This document shows positions 33,884 to 43,069 of a stretch of DNA of 64,000 nt, piece by piece. This stretch comes from Sphingomonas psychrolutea. Its GTDB lineage: Bacteria; Pseudomonadota; Alphaproteobacteria; Sphingomonadales; Sphingomonadaceae. Every line of letters begins with the position of its first letter. The stretch's first letter is position 1. The stretch spans positions 186,001-250,000 of the forward strand of contig NZ_BMDW01000002.1 of the NCBI RefSeq assembly GCF_014636175.1, read 5' to 3'. A model generated the notes under the pieces. That model saw only the letters and a program-made list of their open reading frames with translations, was not told where the DNA came from and ran no database searches. The position numbers and the translations under genes are program-made.

Positions 33884-34363
33884 ATGTTTGGGAGCCCCGA
33901 TATCAATGGCGCGGCGCATGTGGTCCAACTTGCGCTGACTCCGATATTTCTGCTGACCGGCCTCGCCTCATTGTTGAATGTTTTCACGACCAGGCTGGGG
34001 CGGATAGCCGACCGAGTCGATCGCCTGGCTGCAAACGCTGCCGACCATCCCCGACAGTTGGCCCGTCTTCGACTTCGATCCACCGCACTCGACCTCGCCG
34101 TTCTGCTGGCGGCGCTCGCCGGTGCGCTGACTTGCTGCGCTGCTCTGACGCTGTTCCTGGGCGCTCTACGCAATGCCGGCACGGGGTACATTCTCTTTGC
34201 CTTGTTCGGCTCGGCGCTGATCTGCGCGATTTCGGCGCTTGCGGCGTTTGGGTTCGAGACCATCCTGTCCGGCCGCTCCGTCCGGGAGCAGGCGCAGCCT
34301 GACGGGGACGAGCAGGAAAAAAATTGCAAATCCCCGGCGCCTATCGACGCGGGTGACGCATAA
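33884..34363 (+). CDS. DUF2721 membrane protein
   Basis: The 159-residue protein opens with an amphipathic helix and a first membrane span (LALTPIFLLTGLASLLNVF). A conserved cytoplasmic charged loop (TTRLGRIADRVDRL) and two more spans (about 67-97 and 103-125) follow, with an acidic tail. This is the layout of DUF2721 proteins; their function is not known. Its last bases (CATAAG) overlap the expected start of the cardiolipin synthase gene, pointing to a former two-gene operon. Confidence 0.8.
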   Translation: MFGSPDINGAAHVVQLALTPIFLLTGLASLLNVFTTRLGRIADRVDRLAANAADHPRQLARLRLRSTALDLAVLLAALAGALTCCAALTLFLGALRNAGTGYILFALFGSALICAISALAAFGFETILSGRSVREQAQPDGDEQEKNCKSPAPIDAGDA

Positions 34364-35790
34364 GCGGCCTCAGAATAGCGGTTTGGCTGACACTCGCCAC
34401 CATCCACATTGGGGTCATCATCCGTGCGCTTCTGCTGGACGGACGTGATGCTTATGCACGCGCAGCGTGGGTTCTGCTGCTCTTCGCGCTTCCCGGCATC
34501 GGCACACTTTTGTATATGCTCTTCGGTGAACGCTGGATCTCCACCGCTTTCCGCGACCGTGCTCGGGAATGCTACGAAGTGCTCCTGCACTATGCGCCAT
34601 CCGCATCCACAAGCCCCTTGTCGCCTGCATCGACCGGGGCCTTTTCAACCTGCGAAGCGGCGAGCCGATGGCCGCTTTCTACGGGTAACAAAGCGCACGT
34701 CGCTTCGGGATCCGACGCAGCGATAACGTCTGTCGTCGCGGACATCGATGCCGCAACGCACACCGTCCATTTGTCTTTCTATATCTGGCTTGGCGATCGC
34801 AACGGCACCAAGGTCATCGATGCGATCTGCCGCGCTGCCAAGCGGGGTGTCACATGCCGTATCGTGGCCGACGCGATCGGCTCGCGCGCGCTGATCCGCT
34901 CCGACCACTGGAAAGCGATGCGTCAGGCGGGTGCGCGTGTTTACGCGTCGTTACCAGTGCCGCTGGGACTCGGCTTCCTTGCGGGGCACCGAACAGACCT
35001 TCGCAACCATCGCAAAATCATTGTGATCGATGGCGGGATCACCTGGTGCGGCAGTCAGAACTGCGCCGATCCGGCATTTTTGCCCAAGCGCAAATTCGCA
35101 CCGTGGGTCGACATCTTTATTCGGTACGAAGGCCCGATCGCGCGGCAGGCAGAATTGATTTTCGCCTCGGCCTGGATGGCGGAAACCGGCGAGGACATGC
35201 GCCCGGTGCTGACCGTCGATCCACCCCAAGCGCTTCCCTCCGGCTTCCCTGCGATCGCGGTCGGAACCGGCCCTTTATCGCCTAACGCGACGATGACCGA
35301 CATCTTCGTTGCGGTTCTGGCGGCTGCCCGCGAGCGGGCCGTAATCACCACGCCGTATTTCGCCCCGGACCCCCCGCTCCTCAACGCAATCGTAGCAGCA
35401 GCACGACGTGGGGTGCAGGTGACCATCATTTTTCCGGAACGCAACGACAGCTGGATCGTCGGTGCGATCAGCCGCGCATATTACCCGGTGATGGCGCGCG
35501 CAGGCGCGCAGATTTTCGAGTTCCGCAGCGGTCTGCTGCATGCCAAAACCTTGGTCGTCGACGATCTCCTGGCACTGGTTGGCTCGGCCAATATGGATCG
35601 CCGCAGCCTCGACCTCAATTTCGAGAACAACGTGCTCTTCGACTCCGCTGACGTTGCAGCGGAAGTTGGTGAACATCAACGGCGTTGGTTGGCCCAATCG
35701 ATCGAGATCGGCCATGCAGGCATCGCGGGACGGTCGCTTCCTCGGCGCCTGGTCGACAATATCCTTACGATGGCAGCACCCCTCTTTTGA
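34360..35790 (+). CDS. Cardiolipin synthase, phospholipase D type, with lost ATG
   Basis: Two HKD motifs are intact: HRKIIVID (near 35010) and HAKTLVVD (near 35540), each followed by the usual GSxN. They condense two phosphatidylglycerols, or PG with another lipid, into cardiolipin at the inner membrane. The family's two N-terminal helices are encoded from 34375 to 34530 (AVWLTLATIHIGVIIRALLL and AAWVLLLFALPGIGTLLYML). No ATG, GTG or TTG precedes them after the in-frame stop at 34354. ATA at 34360-34362 stands where an ATGA overlap with the upstream stop would be. A TTG at 34510 is the first ordinary start, but it deletes the first helix and most of the second. The enzyme may thus be made poorly, truncated, or from a rare start codon (ATA, or CTG at 34387). 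Confidence 0.85.
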   Translation: MSGLRIAVWLTLATIHIGVIIRALLLDGRDAYARAAWVLLLFALPGIGTLLYMLFGERWISTAFRDRARECYEVLLHYAPSASTSPLSPASTGAFSTCEAASRWPLSTGNKAHVASGSDAAITSVVADIDAATHTVHLSFYIWLGDRNGTKVIDAICRAAKRGVTCRIVADAIGSRALIRSDHWKAMRQAGARVYASLPVPLGLGFLAGHRTDLRNHRKIIVIDGGITWCGSQNCADPAFLPKRKFAPWVDIFIRYEGPIARQAELIFASAWMAETGEDMRPVLTVDPPQALPSGFPAIAVGTGPLSPNATMTDIFVAVLAAARERAVITTPYFAPDPPLLNAIVAAARRGVQVTIIFPERNDSWIVGAISRAYYPVMARAGAQIFEFRSGLLHAKTLVVDDLLALVGSANMDRRSLDLNFENNVLFDSADVAAEVGEHQRRWLAQSIEIGHAGIAGRSLPRRLVDNILTMAAPLF

Positions 35791-36187
35791 CGGGGAATTG
35801 GTCTGGCTGGCTGTCGACGTCGAGCGTGTCACAGACGGTCGCTGCTAAACTCGGAACCCACCCCCTGTTTGCCTGTTCTGGGCTGGAACAGGCTGACACG
35901 CGGAGCACCGCCGGCAACAAGACCGCCGGAGACGTCAAGGCGGCCATTGACCACCGACAACGAGAAGCTGGCCGCCTACGGCGTAGCGCAGCACTGAGCA
36001 GCATCGGGACACCGCGGCTTTTCTCCCGCGCTTGGATACAACGCGGTTCTTCGCCGCCCGTCGGTACTTATCGCAGCTGGTACCCCCGGCCCACTCGGCC
36101 TATCGCCCGGCTCGCCGCGTACGGGATCGACGGGGCAAATGCCCGGTTGGGACCGATGACGCAGTGTCAAGTACGAGAGAGAATGCC
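35791..36187. other. 397-bp region with no recognisable gene
   Basis: The open frames here have no family features. The stretch directly before 36188 carries the GAGAGA ribosome site of the deacetylase gene. Nothing else is supported. Confidence 0.35.
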
Positions 36188-37135
36188 GTGAGGTCGAGGT
36201 TTGCCGCCTTTGTGATCGCCGTCCTCACCGTGTCGGCTGGAGCCGACGCGCACAAGCGTGCGACGATCGCGATCACCTTCGACGATCTTCCGGCGCTGAC
36301 CCTTTTGCGCGATCAGCGCTACGTCACTTATCTCAACACGATGATCCTGCGCGGCCTGAAGCGCCACCATATCCCTGCGACCGGCTTCGTAAACGAATCG
36401 AAGCTGGACGAGCTTGACCGCTCGCAACAAATCGCTGTGCTCCAACATTGGCTCGACGCATCGATGGATCTTGGCAATCATACTTTTTCGCACGAATCCC
36501 CGAATACGCTCGGCCCGGCCGACTACATCGCCGATATCGTCAGAGGGGAGCCGGTGACACGCGGGCTACTGGCCCAGCGCCACCGAACCATCGGCTGGTT
36601 TCGCCATCCCTATCTCGAAACCGGGGCGCCGATCGCGGTGAAGCGCGAAATCGACGACTGGTTGCACGCGCATGGCTACCGTATCGCGCCGGTCACGATC
36701 GATGCCGACGACTGGGAATTCGCCGAGCCCTATGACGATGCGATCGCCCGCCACGACGAACGACGCCGAACACACATCCGCCGCGCCTATCTCGAACACA
36801 GTGCCGAGACCGTTCGCTGGTACCGCGCTGCTGCGCACGCTTTGTTCGGACGAGACATCGCCTATGTCATGCTGCTGCACGCGACACGGCTCAACGCCGA
36901 TTGCATCGACGATATCGCCGCGCTGCTAAAAAGCGAGAAACTGCGACCGGTATCGCTTACAAAAGCGATGACGGACCCCGCCTATCGGACGAAGGACCCC
37001 TATGCCGGCAAGGACGGGATCGAATGGCTCGAACGCTGGTCGATCGAACTCCACAAGTCGTTACCTTGGGACAGCTATAGCGAAGTCCCCAAGGACATTG
37101 TGGCAGATTACGATCGGGTCGATCCCGATCGGTGA
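36188..37135 (+). CDS. Exported polysaccharide deacetylase (NodB-like)
   Basis: The 315-residue product starts at a GTG with GAGAGAATGCC upstream and has a signal peptide (FAAFVIAVLTVSAGADA). The NodB/CE4 metal motif appears as ITFDDLP (catalytic and metal-binding Asp pair) and HTFSHES (two metal His), with GWFRHPYLETG as motif 3. It probably removes acyl groups from a cell-surface or environmental polysaccharide in the periplasm. A frame open from 36032 has no support for an earlier start. It converges on the APH-like gene. Confidence 0.85.
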   Translation: MRSRFAAFVIAVLTVSAGADAHKRATIAITFDDLPALTLLRDQRYVTYLNTMILRGLKRHHIPATGFVNESKLDELDRSQQIAVLQHWLDASMDLGNHTFSHESPNTLGPADYIADIVRGEPVTRGLLAQRHRTIGWFRHPYLETGAPIAVKREIDDWLHAHGYRIAPVTIDADDWEFAEPYDDAIARHDERRRTHIRRAYLEHSAETVRWYRAAAHALFGRDIAYVMLLHATRLNADCIDDIAALLKSEKLRPVSLTKAMTDPAYRTKDPYAGKDGIEWLERWSIELHKSLPWDSYSEVPKDIVADYDRVDPDR

Positions 37136-37198
37136 TGCGGGGCGGTGACGCGATGCTCGATGCGCCGGTGTGCGAGCCACGTTCGGCCAGCGGATTGC

Positions 37199-38014
37199 TC
37201 AAAGGAGTTTATCGAGCAGAAGATGGAAACGGATCTTGGCGTAGTCGGCCTGCGCGATGCCGTAGGAGGTCAGAAGCCGTCGTTGCAGGGGCGCTCCGAA
37301 CTCGCCGAGACAGTGCCACGCGATCGCAATATCCTGATAGCGATCAGCAATGCCCGCCCTGCCGACATCGATACAGGTCGCCACGCCGTCGTCGGCGATC
37401 AGAATGTTGTCCAACGAGAAGTCGCCATGCGTCACAACCGGATCGGGGACGAGGGGTAGCAAGCTCGTCATCTCCGTCCAGACCCGTTCAGGAGTCCAGC
37501 CCGCCTCCCCTTCGTCGAAATCCGCACCTTTCACCATCTTCCGATCAAGGCGCCAGCGCGCCTCACCAAGCCGCAACAGGTGATCGCTGTTAAAAGGACA
37601 GCTTTCCACCGGGATGGCATGGAGCCGACGCAAAAGACCGGCCAAGGCGTCAACGACCACAGGTCCCTTGTCAGCAGACGCATCGAGCCGCTGGTACGCG
37701 GTCTTGCCCGCAAGCGCAGCCGTTAACAGCCATGCCTCGTCGGGCGTTGCAAAGAGCGCCTTTACTGCGGGCACTGGGACGTGATTGCCGAGCCATTGCA
37801 AACGCAACATTTCCCCGGCGACGTCCCACGCCGACGGCTGGAGCGCACATTTAAGAAACAGGTCTGGCGTCACCCCGCGCTTCCAGAGGCGATAGACCGC
37901 GTCGCCAGACTCTCCGACGGTATCGCGCGACCACTCATAGCCGAGAAGGTGCGGTCTCAGGCCTGCCGGCAATTCAGGCGGCTCGACTGAATATTCGCGT
38001 CTGTTACGTGTCAC
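37199..38014 (-). CDS. APH(3')-family aminoglycoside phosphotransferase
   Basis: The protein (about 271 residues) keeps the kinase signature HGDFSLDNIL with the catalytic Asp and Asn, and IDVGRAGIADRYQDIAIA with the Mg-binding Asp, both highly typical of APH(3') enzymes. CPFNSDH is also like APH(3')-II. It would phosphorylate kanamycin/neomycin-type drugs; chromosomal homologues do not always confer resistance. The start is uncertain: GTG at 38014 is used here, TTG codons at 38020 and 38029 are possible, and no good ribosome site is visible. No mobile element flanks it directly. Confidence 0.82.
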   Translation of the reverse strand: MTRNRREYSVEPPELPAGLRPHLLGYEWSRDTVGESGDAVYRLWKRGVTPDLFLKCALQPSAWDVAGEMLRLQWLGNHVPVPAVKALFATPDEAWLLTAALAGKTAYQRLDASADKGPVVVDALAGLLRRLHAIPVESCPFNSDHLLRLGEARWRLDRKMVKGADFDEGEAGWTPERVWTEMTSLLPLVPDPVVTHGDFSLDNILIADDGVATCIDVGRAGIADRYQDIAIAWHCLGEFGAPLQRRLLTSYGIAQADYAKIRFHLLLDKLL

Positions 38015-38664
38015 GGCCAACCGCGCCAAAATACATCGGCGGCAGCCATCGTCGCGACGAACACCATGCAACCGCAATCCTCGATGACGACTAGGGAACG
38101 GTCCCAGAACATTTTTTACCACACCCACAAAGCGACATTTAGGCCCGACCTGCCAAATCCTAAATTCGCCGTTCGTGTTGCACCATTGCGCCTGGAAAGC
38201 TGGAAACCTGCCGTGCAGATTACGTCATTACCACGCCGGTTGATCGCTATACTGCCGAAAAACAGCAGTTTCCGTCAGAATATGCGCAGTACCGTATTTT
38301 GTTGAAGGGTGCCCGGCAGGTTGCGGCTTTCGCTCCGAAGCCTGGCTGAGTAGGCGGCCTGGTAACCCGCATATTTAGGCTCTATTAGAAAATCTGTCAG
38401 CGGGGTACGTCGAGCGCGCTAAGACGGATGGCATTTCGATACTATTGCGGCGATTGGACCGCACGGACCCTCTCGGTAAATTCGTTATATTTCGGTATGG
38501 CGGACCGCTCTGAAATTTGCGAACCGGAACCGGACACCGCATGCGTGCCGCTGAGAGAGGACCATGCATTTTTATGCGCCGGGACGAAAGTCCGCAAGGG
38601 CCGTCGCTTCCCTAACTCCCAAGCAGCCGCGACGGCCTCGTTGCTTACGCCGCGATGATGCCGC
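38015..38664. other. 650-bp region with only relic-like coding
   Basis: One frame at 38203-38340 reads ADYVITTPVDRYTAEKQQFP and is protein-like for about 45 codons before a stop. It may be the decayed end of a membrane or glycosyltransferase gene, but I cannot assign it. The rest is lower in GC than its surroundings and has no gene I can support. Confidence 0.3.
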
Positions 38665-40785
38665 TCAAAACAGCCCGAACAATTTCTTGCGGGAGCCTGG
38701 GACAGTTGCTTGCCCCGATCTGACGTCGTTACGTGCCTTTCCTTTGATCGTCCGCTGAGCATTGGCGGTCGCACCCGCGAGGACTGGACCGCACGCAGCA
38801 GCCTTGCCACCGCCAAGGTCTACAAAAGCGAGCATGCTAGCAACTGGCGTGGCGACGACGCCCAAGGCGATCGCTGCCCCTGCCCGCCCGATCAGGGCGG
38901 GGCTGAGCGGATTGATGGACGGCGATGAAAAGCGACCGCTTAATCGGACTGGAGACTGCGCCGAGAACAAGCTGAACTTCTTCCCGTCGGCCTTCACCGA
39001 TAGATCGATTGCCTCGGTGCCGAAATTGAAACTGCCGGTGCCGGCGATCACGTTTTTCTCGGTATCGATCAGGATCGGATCCGCGATGGCGGTCCCGTTG
39101 CGAACGGTAAACGCGACAAGACCGCAATTTATCGCGACCGGTTCCTTCAGCTTGTGCTGGAACAGTCGCTGCGCGAACACGCCGATGTCGAGTTCGGACA
39201 ACTGCACGTTACGCTGGGACAGCGTGCCTGCCGGGATGATCACCGCGACGCGTCCATTCGCACTCTTCAGTGAATCGTGCAGCGTATCTCCCACGCCGTG
39301 CAATTGCATCCGGCCATGTACCGTCCCGGTAGTGCCGGATTCAGCTACGCCGAACCCGGATAGAAGGCTCCCCATCGGCGTCGGAGTCAGGCGGATGTCG
39401 TAGGTGGCGCGAACGGGATGCGACCGGGCGTTGAATGCCATCGTCGCGATCACCTTGCCCTTCGACATGGCGAAGCTGAACGGATCGAGCTTCAGCAGCC
39501 CGTGGTCAAGCGACAGATTGAGGTCAACGTTGGTGATCGGGAGGTGCTTCGATCGGACCGCGCCAATCCGGTAGCGCAGTGTCGCATCGAAGCTCTGCAT
39601 CTTCTCAACCGGGATTGGTGCATTGGGTATCAGGTGCGCCGGTGCGGCGCCAGTCTCGGCGGCAGCGGCGACCGCACCTTTTTCAGCGACCGTGTCGGGA
39701 CTATAGCCGATGAAAGGTGCGGCATCGATGATGTCGAGTGAGCGGCTGGTGAGAACCGCGTCCAGCCTTACCCTTGGTTGTTGGTCCCGGACAGTGAACT
39801 TCCCCGCAATATCGCTCTCGCCAAAGTGGCCGGTCATAGCGCTGAAGCTATAGTCTGTACCACTTTTGATCAATGTCGCCTTTAGCGCATACGCTCGGGT
39901 CTCGGGCACGACGACTCCGATGATCCCCAACAGATCGTCAACGTCCTTGCCACGCGCGCGCACCGCAAGCGGGACGTTTTCGATGTCGGCGAGGCTTGGG
40001 AGGTTGCCTGCGACATCGATCACATTTTCAGCCGCATGCATTTCCAGTGTCAGCTGGTTGCGCCCGCGGGCGACCGTGGCATCGGGCGATTGCAGCGCGC
40101 CGGTTAGCGTGAACGGCGTATCGCGTATCTGTCCATGGCCGTCGAGTCGCACGGCATCGCCGATGCGGGCGTTGCGAGAAGCAATGCTGGACAGGGTCAG
40201 ATCGGCAAGGAACCGAAGACTCGGATCTTTGAAACGCACCGTCGACGCGGAAAGCGAAGCCTGATCGATGATGGGCAGTTCAAACGGCTTCCCGTGCGCG
40301 TTCGACCCAAACGTCCAGGTATTGGCAACGTGCGCTGCATCCCATTCAGCATCGATCGCCCCGTTCGTCATGTTCAGGGTTCGCAGATGGCGGCGGCCGA
40401 AGAACAACGAGAGTGGAGCGATATCGGCGTCGGCGTGGGTTGCCGAGAACAGGTCTGGCTTCGACGCCCATGTCGGGTTTGCGACATGTACGCCGTTGGC
40501 CGCAAACCGGATATCGAAAGGGTTGAAATAGAGTTCGAATCCGCTCTCGACGCTAACCTTGCGCTGCAGCAGTGATGTCGCGAGATGCTCGAAAGCCCCC
40601 TGCAAAAACCGCCCCTTGGTGAGGTACAATACCAACCACACCGCCATGATCGTCGCCAAAAAGCAGATACCCGCCCTTTGCAACCACCACAGCGGTGACC
40701 GGCGCGGACGGCTCGGTGCAATCGTCCTGCCAGCGGGCACGGGGGGAAGGCTATCGCCAACGAAATCGGTCAAATCGTCTTCCAC
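38665..40785 (-). CDS. AsmA-family protein
   Basis: The 706-residue protein has a cytoplasmic proline-rich N terminus, one membrane helix (about residues 36-55) and then a long periplasmic repeat-like beta-rich region. Features of AsmA/YhdP-type lipid-bridge proteins include NPFDIRFAANGVHVANP near residue 90, and IDTEKNVIAGTGSFNFGTEAIDLSV near residue 590, the conserved C-terminal AsmA signature. A Lys/Arg-rich tail closes it. Family members link the inner and outer membranes and help phospholipid transport. It is monocistronic here. Confidence 0.88.
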   Translation of the reverse strand: MEDDLTDFVGDSLPPVPAGRTIAPSRPRRSPLWWLQRAGICFLATIMAVWLVLYLTKGRFLQGAFEHLATSLLQRKVSVESGFELYFNPFDIRFAANGVHVANPTWASKPDLFSATHADADIAPLSLFFGRRHLRTLNMTNGAIDAEWDAAHVANTWTFGSNAHGKPFELPIIDQASLSASTVRFKDPSLRFLADLTLSSIASRNARIGDAVRLDGHGQIRDTPFTLTGALQSPDATVARGRNQLTLEMHAAENVIDVAGNLPSLADIENVPLAVRARGKDVDDLLGIIGVVVPETRAYALKATLIKSGTDYSFSAMTGHFGESDIAGKFTVRDQQPRVRLDAVLTSRSLDIIDAAPFIGYSPDTVAEKGAVAAAAETGAAPAHLIPNAPIPVEKMQSFDATLRYRIGAVRSKHLPITNVDLNLSLDHGLLKLDPFSFAMSKGKVIATMAFNARSHPVRATYDIRLTPTPMGSLLSGFGVAESGTTGTVHGRMQLHGVGDTLHDSLKSANGRVAVIIPAGTLSQRNVQLSELDIGVFAQRLFQHKLKEPVAINCGLVAFTVRNGTAIADPILIDTEKNVIAGTGSFNFGTEAIDLSVKADGKKFSLFSAQSPVRLSGRFSSPSINPLSPALIGRAGAAIALGVVATPVASMLAFVDLGGGKAAACGPVLAGATANAQRTIKGKARNDVRSGQATVPGSRKKLFGLF

Positions 40786-40982
40786 GCGCTTACCATCTCA
40801 GAAGTGAGTAGAAGCGTACAACGTTCCGGGCAATCAAACGGCCTATTTTCTCGGCCAAAATCATTAGCCGTCTCATGCGCGCGACGGGGGCGGCGGCCGG
40901 ACAACGAGGATGGTGGCGTGAATTCACGCTCCACGTTAAGACCAGCTAACCCCTTCATAAACCGCCGGGAGGATGGGATCGG

Positions 40983-41126
40983 ATGTCTCGCCAGCCGACA
41001 TTTGATTTGGACCCGCACCCTGATCTTTGGAAGGACGATTCCGCTTGTGAACGTCAAACGTCTCTTCCGCTTCGATTTGCGATTTGCGGGATCGCGGTTT
41101 TCCCTGAGGCTGTGGCGAGCCAATGA
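40983..41126 (+). CDS. Small open frame of unknown function (47 residues)
   Basis: A good GGGAGG ribosome site lies about 10 bases before the ATG. The product starts polar and acidic (MSRQPTFDLDPHPDLWKDD) and ends with a hydrophobic stretch (LPLRFAICGIAVFPEAVASQ) that could be the start of a membrane helix. It may be the truncated beginning of a lost membrane protein. The remaining 40786-41315 space has no other supported gene. Confidence 0.3.
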   Translation: MSRQPTFDLDPHPDLWKDDSACERQTSLPLRFAICGIAVFPEAVASQ

Positions 41127-41315
41127 AAAGCCACGCCCAAGGCCAAACACGTTCGACCGCGTTACAGCGCCGGCCTCAGTCCATGACCCGAATGAAAATC
41201 TGCGCTATGCGCGGCATTCGCTGCGCAATCGGCCACTAGACGGGCCATCTTTAGAAGTCGATGATCGGGCTACAAATCCGTCGATTGAAGGGCTGCGCAT
41301 GAGATCCTATTCACC

Positions 41316-42608
41316 GTGCTGAAGCGCCTGCTTCTCGGTATCGTTGGCGTCATCGTCCTCGGAATAATTGCGATCGCTGTTTTTGCCTGGCGCCCAGCCA
41401 TCGCCGAGATTGCCCCGCCCGCGCCCGGCGGCTTCGCGCCCGCATTGGTCGCGCAGGGCGAAGTGCTGGCCAGTGCTGGCTATTGCGCATCGTGCCACAC
41501 CGCAAAGCACGGCAAGCCGTTTGCAGGCGGCTATCCGATGGCGACGCAGTTCGGCACGATCTATTCGACCAACATCACGCCCGATCCGCAGACCGGGATT
41601 GGCACATGGTCCGAACCCGCGTTCCGGCGCGCGATGCACGAGGGCGTGGCGCGCAACGGCGCGCACCTGTTCCCAGCGTTTCCGTACGATCATTTCACCA
41701 AGCTGAGCGACGCCGACGTTGCCGCGCTCTACGCCTATTTCATGACCAGGGCGCCGGTGCGTCAGGACGCCAGCGACAACACCGTCCCCTTCCCGCTCAA
41801 CATCCGTGCGCTCCAGGCCGGGTGGAAATTCCTGTTCTTCACCACCGGCCGCTTCCGCGCAGAACCTGCACACAGCGCGCTGTGGAACCGCGGCGCGTAT
41901 CTCGCCGAGGGGCTCAGCCATTGCGGTGCCTGCCATACGCCGCGCGGCATGCTTGGCGCCGAGATCAAGGAGCGCGCCTATAAGGGCGCACCGATCGACG
42001 GCTGGATCGCGCCGCCGCTCGACTCGACCAACCCGTCGCCAGTCCCTTGGACGCAGGCCGAGCTGGTCGCTTATCTGGGCACAGGCGTCAGCCGCTATCA
42101 CGGCACCGCCGTCGGGCCGATGGGCGCGGTCCCGCTGGGGCTGTCGCGTCTGCCAGCATCCGACATCGCTGCGATCGCCGCCTATTTCGCCAGCCGTAAC
42201 GGATCGGCAAGCCAAGGCGCCAAGGGCGATGCCGCAATTGCGCATGCGCTGGCGGTGGACAAAGTCGGCACCGGGCTGAGCTATGATCCCGCCGCCCGGC
42301 TCTATGCCAGCGCCTGCGCCTCATGCCACTATAACGGTCGGCAGTTGAACCCGCTGCGCCCCGATCTCGCGCTCAACAGCGCGGTGAATTTGGATGACCC
42401 CACCAATCTGATCCGCGTCATCCTCTATGGGGTGAACGCACAGGACGGGGTCCCGGGCGTGGTGATGCCCGGCTTCGCGCACGGCTTTACCGACGCCGAT
42501 ATCGCGCGGATCGCCGCCTATCTGCGAAACACCCGCACGGACAAGCCGGCCTGGGCCGACCTTGAAAAAACAGTCGCCACCATCCGCGCGCAAGGCCAGG
42601 GCCAATGA
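41316..42608 (+). CDS. Triheme c-type cytochrome, electron-transfer subunit of a molybdenum dehydrogenase
   Basis: The 430-residue protein has an N-terminal membrane anchor/signal ([17 protein letters not shown]) and three CXXCH heme sites: CASCH (residues 57-61), CGACH (203-207) and CASCH (334-338). This is the alcohol/aldehyde-dehydrogenase-type triheme cytochrome that accepts electrons from the 2Fe-2S subunit and passes them to the respiratory chain. The start is a GTG. The stop overlaps the next gene by four bases, so the three subunits form one operon. Confidence 0.9.
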   Translation: MLKRLLLGIVGVIVLGIIAIAVFAWRPAIAEIAPPAPGGFAPALVAQGEVLASAGYCASCHTAKHGKPFAGGYPMATQFGTIYSTNITPDPQTGIGTWSEPAFRRAMHEGVARNGAHLFPAFPYDHFTKLSDADVAALYAYFMTRAPVRQDASDNTVPFPLNIRALQAGWKFLFFTTGRFRAEPAHSALWNRGAYLAEGLSHCGACHTPRGMLGAEIKERAYKGAPIDGWIAPPLDSTNPSPVPWTQAELVAYLGTGVSRYHGTAVGPMGAVPLGLSRLPASDIAAIAAYFASRNGSASQGAKGDAAIAHALAVDKVGTGLSYDPAARLYASACASCHYNGRQLNPLRPDLALNSAVNLDDPTNLIRVILYGVNAQDGVPGVVMPGFAHGFTDADIARIAAYLRNTRTDKPAWADLEKTVATIRAQGQGQ

Positions 42609-43069
42609 CCAGCTTCACCATCAACGGCCGCACGATCACCACCGACATGGAGGACGACACGCCTTTGCTGTGGGTGATTCGCGATCATATCGGGCTAACG
42701 GGCACCAAATTCGGCTGCGGCATCGGTATGTGCGGCGCGTGCACGGTCCATGTCGGCGGGCGCGCGACGCGGTCGTGCCTCACACCGCTTGCGTCGGTGG
42801 AGGGCGCGGTCGTCACGACGATCGAAGGGCTCGACCCGGCCTCGAACCATCCGCTGCAGCAGGCATGGCGCGACCTGCAGGTGCCGCAATGTGGCTACTG
42901 TCAGTCGGGCCAGATCATGCAGGCAGCCGCACTGCTCCAGGATTTTCCGGCGCCCAGCGACGACGAGATCGACGCGGTGATGACCGGGAATCTCTGCCGC
43001 TGCATGACGTATGTCCGCATCCGCACGGCGATCAAGCAGGCCGCGGCCAAGATGGAAACCAAGGCATGA
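42605..43069 (+). CDS. 2Fe-2S subunit of a xanthine-dehydrogenase-family oxidoreductase (IorA-like)
   Basis: The 154-residue protein has the plant-ferredoxin-type cluster site (Cys38, 43, 46, 58 in [15 protein letters not shown] and its extension). The second cluster site [12 protein letters not shown] (Cys96, 99) with CRC (131, 133) is typical of CoxS/IorA small subunits. It carries electrons from the molybdenum cofactor to the cytochrome. It has no export signal of its own, so it probably travels to the periplasm with the Tat-bearing large subunit. Confidence 0.93.
   Translation: MTSFTINGRTITTDMEDDTPLLWVIRDHIGLTGTKFGCGIGMCGACTVHVGGRATRSCLTPLASVEGAVVTTIEGLDPASNHPLQQAWRDLQVPQCGYCQSGQIMQAAALLQDFPAPSDDEIDAVMTGNLCRCMTYVRIRTAIKQAAAKMETKA

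Noticed and set aside
38203..38340. Protein-like frame resembling the end of a membrane glycosyltransferase
   Set aside because: About 45 codons only, no start, and the resemblance is too loose to name a family.
40804..41322. Plus-strand frame of about 170 codons before the cytochrome gene
   Set aside because: Composition is Arg/Ser/Pro-rich without motifs, and it runs across the likely promoter of the cytochrome operon.
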